NCBI GenBank assembly: GCA_964609385.1
Contig: CAZSSM010000086.1
Coordinates: 1 to 27,731 of the forward strand
Source of the DNA: CAZSSM01 sp964609385
Lineage (GTDB): Bacteria; Planctomycetota; Planctomycetia; Isosphaerales; Isosphaeraceae
Reading direction: 5' to 3'
DNA: 27,731 bases
Under the pieces are notes generated by a model that worked only from the letters and a program-made list of their open reading frames with translations, was not told the origin of the DNA and searched no databases. Shown piece after piece: positions 23,461 through 27,731 of the stretch; position 1 is the stretch's first letter; every line of letters starts with the position of its first letter. A program made the position numbers and the translations under genes.

Positions 23461-24456
23461 ATGGCCAGGCCGGTCCGGGACCGTTTCAGTGTCGAGGTGC
23501 TCGAGGCGTTCGTGGCGATCGCGGAGTCCGAGGGGCACCTGCCGCTGGCCGCCGAGGACTTGGGGATCGAGTCGCAGACGATGTGGAGCCGCCTGAACCA
23601 ACTGAAGACCCCGCGTGGGGGACGCAAGCCTTGGCTCGAGGTCGTCGGCAAGTCCTGGCGGCTTACCGAGGCGGGCCGCTCGGTCGAGCCGGCCGTGCGC
23701 GATGTCGTTCGGCGTTACCGGAAACTCGATGAGTTCGCCGAGCGCGAGCGGCCCGCTCCGACCTGCCTCGATGTCGCTTGTGGCCAGTGGGCGGCCCAGA
23801 CCTACCTCCGACGCGCTTTGGGACGGTTCCGCAGGGAGCGTCCCGAGGTCCGGATTCGGGTCCGGACCGTTCGGGGTCGTCGACGGATCGAGGCGGTCGC
23901 CAGCGGCGCGGTCGATCTGGCCACCGTCACGCACCGGATCGATGACATCAACGAGGTCGCCTCGTGTAAACTGGAGATCGAACCGGTCCGTGAGTTACCG
24001 ATGGTCGCGGTCGTCGGGAGCAGGGCACCCAAAGCGCTCCGGGATCGGTTCGCGGAATTACCCGAGTCGTGTGTGCACTTGGAGGATTTGGCCGGGCTCC
24101 CGCTCATCTTGCCCGAGCCCGATTCCGGCCTCCGACGCATCTTCGAAGCGGCCTGGCGTCGATCGGCGATGGGCTCGGAGTCCGAAGGGATTATCGAGAT
24201 CGGCGGCTGGCCCATGATCCTCGCGATGGTCCAGGACGGTCACGGGGTCGGGGTGGTTGTTGGTCCGGCATGCGTGGGGGTCGCGCGGTTGTCGACTCCC
24301 AAGCCGATCGATCCCGATCAACTCGAGCCGGCGGTGATCCAGTTGATCTCGCGACCCGTGTCGGAGCCGGCCGATGACCGTCAGGCCGACGTTCAACGGT
24401 TCCGTGACCTCCTTCGTGAGGAGGCCGAGCGCGAGGGGCTCGGTACGAAACCCTGA
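23461..24456 (+). CDS. LysR-type transcriptional regulator
   Basis: The 331-residue protein has the LysR layout. An N-terminal winged helix (about residues 8-75) has FVAIAESEGHLPLAAEDLG, a recognition helix around ESQTMWSRLNQLK and the ending WRLTEAGR. It is followed by a two-lobed effector domain (about 95-325) opening with DVACGQWAAQTYLRRAL and containing AVDLATVTH. The recognition helix has W-S-R in place of the commonest V-S-R pattern, and the wing is longer than usual (TPRGGRKPW). The ATG at 23461 is chosen because GGAGG lies seven bases upstream. It is divergent from the minus-strand island genes and 59 bp upstream of the TIR-STAND gene, so it probably controls one or both arms. The effector is unknown. 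Independent biosynthetic regulation remains possible. Confidence 0.8.
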   Translation: MARPVRDRFSVEVLEAFVAIAESEGHLPLAAEDLGIESQTMWSRLNQLKTPRGGRKPWLEVVGKSWRLTEAGRSVEPAVRDVVRRYRKLDEFAERERPAPTCLDVACGQWAAQTYLRRALGRFRRERPEVRIRVRTVRGRRRIEAVASGAVDLATVTHRIDDINEVASCKLEIEPVRELPMVAVVGSRAPKALRDRFAELPESCVHLEDLAGLPLILPEPDSGLRRIFEAAWRRSAMGSESEGIIEIGGWPMILAMVQDGHGVGVVVGPACVGVARLSTPKPIDPDQLEPAVIQLISRPVSEPADDRQADVQRFRDLLREEAEREGLGTKP

Positions 24457-24515
24457 TTTCCAGACGGAAACAAGGCGTAGAAACTCTTCCTTCTCAGGAG
24501 TTGATGAGGTCTCCC

Positions 24516-26699
24516 ATGTCTTCGTCATCGACGCGGTGGACACACGATCTGTTCGTCAGCTACGCGCACAAGGACGATCGAGGTGGATTCGTCTCGGCGT
24601 TCGTCGAGGCCTTGAAGGCCGAGCACGCGCGGTTCTCGCCCGAGCCATTGGACGTCTTCTTCGACGTCGAGGGGATCCGCGACGGCAGCGACTGGGAGCA
24701 CCGGATCCTGGGCGCATTGCGGGGCTCCAAGCTGATGCTCGCGGTCCTCTCGCCGCGCTACTTTGAGAGCGACTACTGCCGGAAGGAGTGGGAACGGTAC
24801 CTGGAGCACGAGCAGGAGCGGGCGTTGGTTAACGAGGCGGTCTTCCCGATCTACACCATCACGGTCCCCGGCTTCGAGGACGAGGCGGAGGCAGCGCTCG
24901 ATGATTGGCTCCGAGACATGCGTCGGCGTCAGTACGTCGATGCCCGGCCTTGGCACGAGGAGGGCGTGGCGGCGCTGCGTCGGGAAGACGTCCGGGCCCG
25001 CTTGGAGCGACTCGACCAGGAGATCGCCGCGAAGCTGGTTCAGGTCGATCGCGGGAGCCGGTCGACCTCGACGATCCCGCCGCACAACCCGAACTTCACC
25101 GGGCGGGTCGAGGAACTTCGGCAGCTCCGCGAGACGCTCTCGTTGGGCCGGGTCGGGGCGATCACGGCGGTCCACGGGATCGGTGGGATGGGCAAGAGCG
25201 CCTTGGCCTTCGAGTACGCCCACCTCTACGAATCGGACTACCCTGGCGGTCGGTTCCTGCTGTCGATGGAAGGTGATTCCGACCTGACACGCGCCCTAGC
25301 CCGGTTGGTCGACCCGTTGGGGATCACCCTGACCGACGACGAGAAGAAGAGCACCGAGGCGATCGTGGCGCGGGTCCGTCGCGCGTTGGAGTCGCGGGAG
25401 CGTTCGCTGTTGCTGTTGGACAACGTCGAAACGCTCCAGGCGCTCGCCCCGGCGACGCGCTCGCGGTTGTTACCGGGTGGGGATCGGGTCCACGTTCTGG
25501 TGACCTCTCGATCCGAGCCCGACAAAGCGCTGCGGTTGGAGACGATCGCGTTGGACCGGCTGCCGGAGGCGGATGCGGTCCGATTGTTGGAGAAGTATCG
25601 CCGGTTCGTCGATGAGGCCGACCGTGAGGCGGCCTTGGGCATCGCGCGACGATTGGACGGCTTCCCGCTGGCCTTGGAGGTCGTGGCGGTCTTCCTCTGG
25701 CAGACCCCGGAGATCTCCTACGCGGACTACTTGGCGCGCCTGGAGGCCGAGGGCCTGGAGGCGTTGGGCGAGGGGGTCGCCGACGAGGTGCTCCTGAGCC
25801 GACATAACGTCACGCTGTTGACCGAGCTGTTGGCACCGACCTTGGACCGCCTGCCGCCCGAGGAAACCTTGGCCGTCGAGTTGGCCGCGCTGTTGCCGCC
25901 CGATCAGGTGCCCTTGCCGTGGCTCCGACACCTGGTCGGTGAAGCCTTCCCAGCACTGGCTGGCGAGCGACGGCCCGGCTACCCCGACCCTTGGCAACGC
26001 GTGGTCCGCCGTCTCTTCGGTCTCCGCCTGCTGACCACCGGCGATGTTGACCCAGTGTCCCGGATGCACCGCCTGGTGCAGGAGGTTGTCCGGGTCCGAC
26101 TCGGGGCCGATCGACAGTCCGAGTTGACCGATCAACTCCAAAACCACGCAATGAACTGTTCGAAGACTCTCCGGACAACCTGGCTCGACTATGCGACGCG
26201 CTGGGAGACCGATCCGCTCGCCGTGTTCGCCGAAGCGCTCATGTCCGCCGAGTCGAACGACCGCCACCTCCCGGGTGCAGAGTTGGCCAATGGGATCGCA
26301 CTCACGCTGAACGATCTCGGTCTGTATATCGATGCAGAACGGTTGATTGACCGTTCGTTGTCGCTTCGGGAGCGTCATCTGGGCAGCGATCACCCCGATG
26401 TGGCGACGAGCCTGAACAACCTGGCGGAGTTATATCGGTCTCAGGGACGCTACGCCGATGCAGAGCCTTTGTATCAGCGTTCGTTGTCGCTTTTGGAGCG
26501 TGTTCTTGGCAGCGATCACCCCGCTGTGGCGAGGAGCCTGAACAACCTGGCGATTTTAAAGTGGCATATGCAAGATCCCGTGGTAGCTCGGAATCTCATG
26601 CAACGCGCTTTGGAAATCTGGACGGCTCGGCTTGGAACGAATCATCCCCACACCCAATCAGCACGTCAATCTCTCTCCGTGATGAATGAAAAAGGATAG
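24516..26699 (+). CDS. TIR - NB-ARC (STAND ATPase) - TPR protein, NLR-like
   Basis: The 727-residue protein has the order of plant and bacterial NLR-type receptors. A TIR domain (9-145) opens with LFVSYAHKD and contains LAVLSPRYFESDYCRKEW, with Glu91 at the NADase-type position. A STAND ATPase domain (190-525) has the P-loop HGIGGMGKSALA (GIGGMGKS 221-228), Walker B LLLLDN (298-303), LDGFPLAL (380-387) and a winged-helix MHRLVQE (517-523), where plant NLRs have MHD. The C-terminus (590-720) is TPR repeats of 42-residue type. In the expected mechanism, target binding by the repeats triggers oligomerisation and TIR cleavage of NAD or production of a signal. The ATG at 24516 has GAGG six bases upstream. 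The SLATT-like gene starts 5 nt after its stop, so the pair is one unit. Confidence 0.85.
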   Translation: MSSSSTRWTHDLFVSYAHKDDRGGFVSAFVEALKAEHARFSPEPLDVFFDVEGIRDGSDWEHRILGALRGSKLMLAVLSPRYFESDYCRKEWERYLEHEQERALVNEAVFPIYTITVPGFEDEAEAALDDWLRDMRRRQYVDARPWHEEGVAALRREDVRARLERLDQEIAAKLVQVDRGSRSTSTIPPHNPNFTGRVEELRQLRETLSLGRVGAITAVHGIGGMGKSALAFEYAHLYESDYPGGRFLLSMEGDSDLTRALARLVDPLGITLTDDEKKSTEAIVARVRRALESRERSLLLLDNVETLQALAPATRSRLLPGGDRVHVLVTSRSEPDKALRLETIALDRLPEADAVRLLEKYRRFVDEADREAALGIARRLDGFPLALEVVAVFLWQTPEISYADYLARLEAEGLEALGEGVADEVLLSRHNVTLLTELLAPTLDRLPPEETLAVELAALLPPDQVPLPWLRHLVGEAFPALAGERRPGYPDPWQRVVRRLFGLRLLTTGDVDPVSRMHRLVQEVVRVRLGADRQSELTDQLQNHAMNCSKTLRTTWLDYATRWETDPLAVFAEALMSAESNDRHLPGAELANGIALTLNDLGLYIDAERLIDRSLSLRERHLGSDHPDVATSLNNLAELYRSQGRYADAEPLYQRSLSLLERVLGSDHPAVARSLNNLAILKWHMQDPVVARNLMQRALEIWTARLGTNHPHTQSARQSLSVMNEKG
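26331..26582 (+). repeat. 126-bp DNA repeats encoding the TPRs
   Basis: Two consecutive 126-bp units (26331-26456 and 26457-26582) each encode one 42-residue TPR. Over the first 100 positions I counted 17 differences. Identical blocks include CGTTCGTTGTCGCTT, GGCAGCGATCACCCC and GAGCCTGAACAACCTGGCG. The second unit drifts after about 100 bp. The likeness suggests fairly recent unit duplication. Confidence 0.7.
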
Positions 26700-26704
26700 T
26701 TTCA

Positions 26705-27187
26705 ATGGCTAAGAAAATAACGGATTCGGAATCGGACGCTCATAGTTTGAATCGCAACAATGTGTTAGAAATCCAGACAAAAAATCTGGTCTACGATCGT
26801 CAAGCCGAATGGGGTCGAGCGGTGCATCTAGGCTCGCAGGGGTTGGTTCTGGCGTTCGGGCTGGGGGCGGCGGTGGCTGGAGCGTTGAGCTTGGCGTTGG
26901 CGGGCTCGGAGGGGCTGGTGTTGGCGGTCTGTCGTGGGTTGGCGTTGGGCTTGCCGGTCGTGGCCGCGTGTCTGGCCTTGTTCCTGGGCTGGTGGGACCC
27001 GGCTCGACGTTGGATCGCGTATCGCTCGGGGGCGGAGTCGTTGAAGGCCGAGCTGTTTCAGCATGCCGCGCGGGTCGGTCCGTACCAACACCCGGACCGC
27101 GACGCGATCCTCGCCCGGCGCAGGGTGGCGATCGACGCGATGGTTCAGGCCATGCTTCATCCGGATGCAAAAGACTCGGGCTCCTGA
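26705..27187 (+). CDS. SLATT-like (DUF4231-type) two-helix membrane protein
   Basis: The 160-residue protein has a polar N-terminus, two membrane helices (about 43-67 and 70-96) and a soluble helical tail. Just after the second helix it carries WIAYRSGAESLKAEL (103-117), with R107 and E111, the typical (W/Y)xxYRxxAExLKxE signature of SLATT-type domains. These are proposed pore-forming or membrane-perturbing effectors of nucleotide-signalling conflict systems. The ATG at 26705 has AGGA eight bases upstream, lying across the stop of the TIR-STAND gene, so translation is probably coupled. The first ~120 bp are strikingly AT-rich compared with the rest of the gene, suggesting recombination at the gene start. 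Confidence 0.75.
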   Translation: MAKKITDSESDAHSLNRNNVLEIQTKNLVYDRQAEWGRAVHLGSQGLVLAFGLGAAVAGALSLALAGSEGLVLAVCRGLALGLPVVAACLALFLGWWDPARRWIAYRSGAESLKAELFQHAARVGPYQHPDRDAILARRRVAIDAMVQAMLHPDAKDSGS

Positions 27188-27234
27188 GGTCGCTCTGATG
27201 CCGGTGGTTCCCCAAGACCTCACAAGGCGCCCGT

Positions 27235-27266
27235 GTCGGGTGACCGGGGACTGTGGAGCAAGCCCC
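27235..27266. repeat. Diverged partial copy of the downstream repeat
   Basis: Thirty-two bases match the left arm of the inverted repeat (27346-27377) at 24 of 32 positions. The copy lies exactly 111 bp (half of the 222-bp period) before it. The short block CCGGTGGTTC at 27201-27210 also recurs inside the repeat at 27392-27401. Confidence 0.45.
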
Positions 27267-27301
27267 AGGAATGATGTCATCAGGGCGTTCACGCAGAGAA
27301 T

Positions 27302-27445
27302 GAGCCATGTTTGTTCGATGGGTTTCGTTCCCCCTTGGACGATCGAACGGGTGGCTGGGGACTGCGAAGCAGACCCCGGTGCTGAGGTTTTCCGGTGGTT
27401 CACCTGGAAGTCGCTCCGTTTGGCCGCCTCGATGGGGATGTCCCG
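27302..27445. repeat. 144-bp direct repeat, copy A
   Basis: The unit begins GAGCCATG and ends GATGTCCCG. It recurs at 27524-27667 with the same length and many identical blocks, mostly in the 3' two thirds. Copy A is followed by a sequence that is the reverse complement of its own middle, making a large hairpin (27346-27485). Confidence 0.8.
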
Positions 27446-27485
27446 GGGTCTGCTCGCTTGGCTTCGCAGTCCCCAGCCACCCGTT
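27346..27485. repeat. 140-bp inverted-repeat element with perfect 25-bp arms
   Basis: The arms 27346-27370 and 27461-27485 are perfect 25-bp reverse complements (AACGGGTGGCTGG and on). A second perfect match of 11 bp (27369-27379 with 27443-27453) extends the stem after a small bulge. The ~60-nt interior is unpaired or forms lesser stems. No transposase or reverse transcriptase is nearby, so a MITE-like or REP-like element is the best label. Confidence 0.75.
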
Positions 27486-27523
27486 GACGTCTGACGACTT
27501 GGATCAAAGCATGAGAGAAAATT

Positions 27524-27667
27524 GAGCCATGTCGGCCGATGGATTTGGTTCCCCTTCTGGACGACGGAACGGGTGGCTGGGGACTGCGAAACAGACCCCG
27601 GTGCTGAGGTTTTCTGGTGGTCCACCTGGAAGTCGCGCCGCTTGGCCACTTCGTTGGGGATGTCCCG
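27524..27667. repeat. 144-bp direct repeat, copy B
   Basis: This is the second copy, exactly 222 bp after copy A. The counterpart of the right hairpin arm (after 27667) is recognisable but degenerate (CTTGTCTTCGCAAACCC against CTTGGCTTCGCAGTCCC). The window ends at 27731, 15 bases before a third unit would start if the period continued. Confidence 0.8.
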
Positions 27668-27731
27668 ATCTCAGGACCCTTGTCTTCGCAAACCCAATAC
27701 AACACGGTACGGAAGATGTCATTGATAAAAT

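Noticed and set aside
26828..27649. Long minus-strand open frame (273 codons) across the repeats and the SLATT-like gene
   Set aside because: It stays open because the 222-bp repeat period is a multiple of three and because it mirrors a GC-rich gene. It has no family resemblance and is antisense to a well-supported gene.
27302..27667. Retron or CRISPR-like array
   Set aside because: There are only two full units with a long period and no short identical repeats with unique spacers. No reverse transcriptase or cas gene is present.

Overview
The window looks like a chromosomal segment of a GC-rich planctomycete. An Isosphaeraceae-like lineage is plausible but not proven. The grounds are an ECF-type sigma factor directly upstream of a very large Ser/Thr kinase with a WD40-like tail, a BlaI regulator with a carboxypeptidase-regulatory-domain partner, a very large secreted protein of unknown role, and a mid-60s GC content with frequent GTG/TTG starts. 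No rRNA, tRNA, CRISPR array, transposase or phage gene was recognised.

Left half (1-17.4 kb): ordinary planctomycete genes, partly decayed. An ECF sigma factor (467-1114) precedes a transmembrane kinase/beta-propeller protein (1241-5704). The kinase's last ~107 codons run antisense through a sugar-phosphate-isomerase-like gene (5381-6148). A 1207-residue secreted protein (6372-9995) is divergent from a soluble sensor histidine kinase (10173-11234). Next comes a ruined BlaI/BlaR-type operon. blaI carries an in-frame TGA exactly where the family has a tryptophan, and the partner gene is reduced to its start and frameshifted carboxypeptidase-regulatory-like 3' pieces. An 18-bp dyad resembling a BlaI operator survives upstream, between blaI and a fumarylacetoacetate-hydrolase-family gene (12637-13500). 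A TPR lipoprotein candidate, a VanZ-like membrane protein and htpG follow, most with clear terminator-like hairpins.

Right half (17.7-27.2 kb): an accessory island that looks like a nucleotide-centred conflict (immunity or programmed-death) locus arranged around a 266-bp divergent control region. On the minus strand, in transcription order, lie a small Nudix-fold protein with a broken Nudix box, a 746-residue Nudix-SLOG-SLATT-like membrane fusion, a protein-kinase/aminoglycoside-phosphotransferase-like protein, and a protein with a MAP3K TRAFs-binding-domain-like helical repeat. On the plus strand lie a LysR-type regulator, a TIR-NB-ARC-TPR (NLR-like) protein and, 5 nt later, a two-TM SLATT-like protein.

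A reasonable model, which is inference, is as follows. The TIR-STAND protein and the SLOG/Nudix protein sense or process nucleotide signals. The SLATT membrane domains act as pore or membrane effectors. The phosphotransferase and helical-repeat proteins add regulation or target recognition, and the LysR protein controls the divergent promoters. Each family is known from bacterial conflict systems, but I do not know this exact assembly as a described system.

Right edge (27.2-27.7 kb): two 144-bp direct repeats at an exact 222-bp period, the first containing a perfect 25-bp inverted repeat, abut the island. htpG on the left and these repeats on the right may mark the island's limits.
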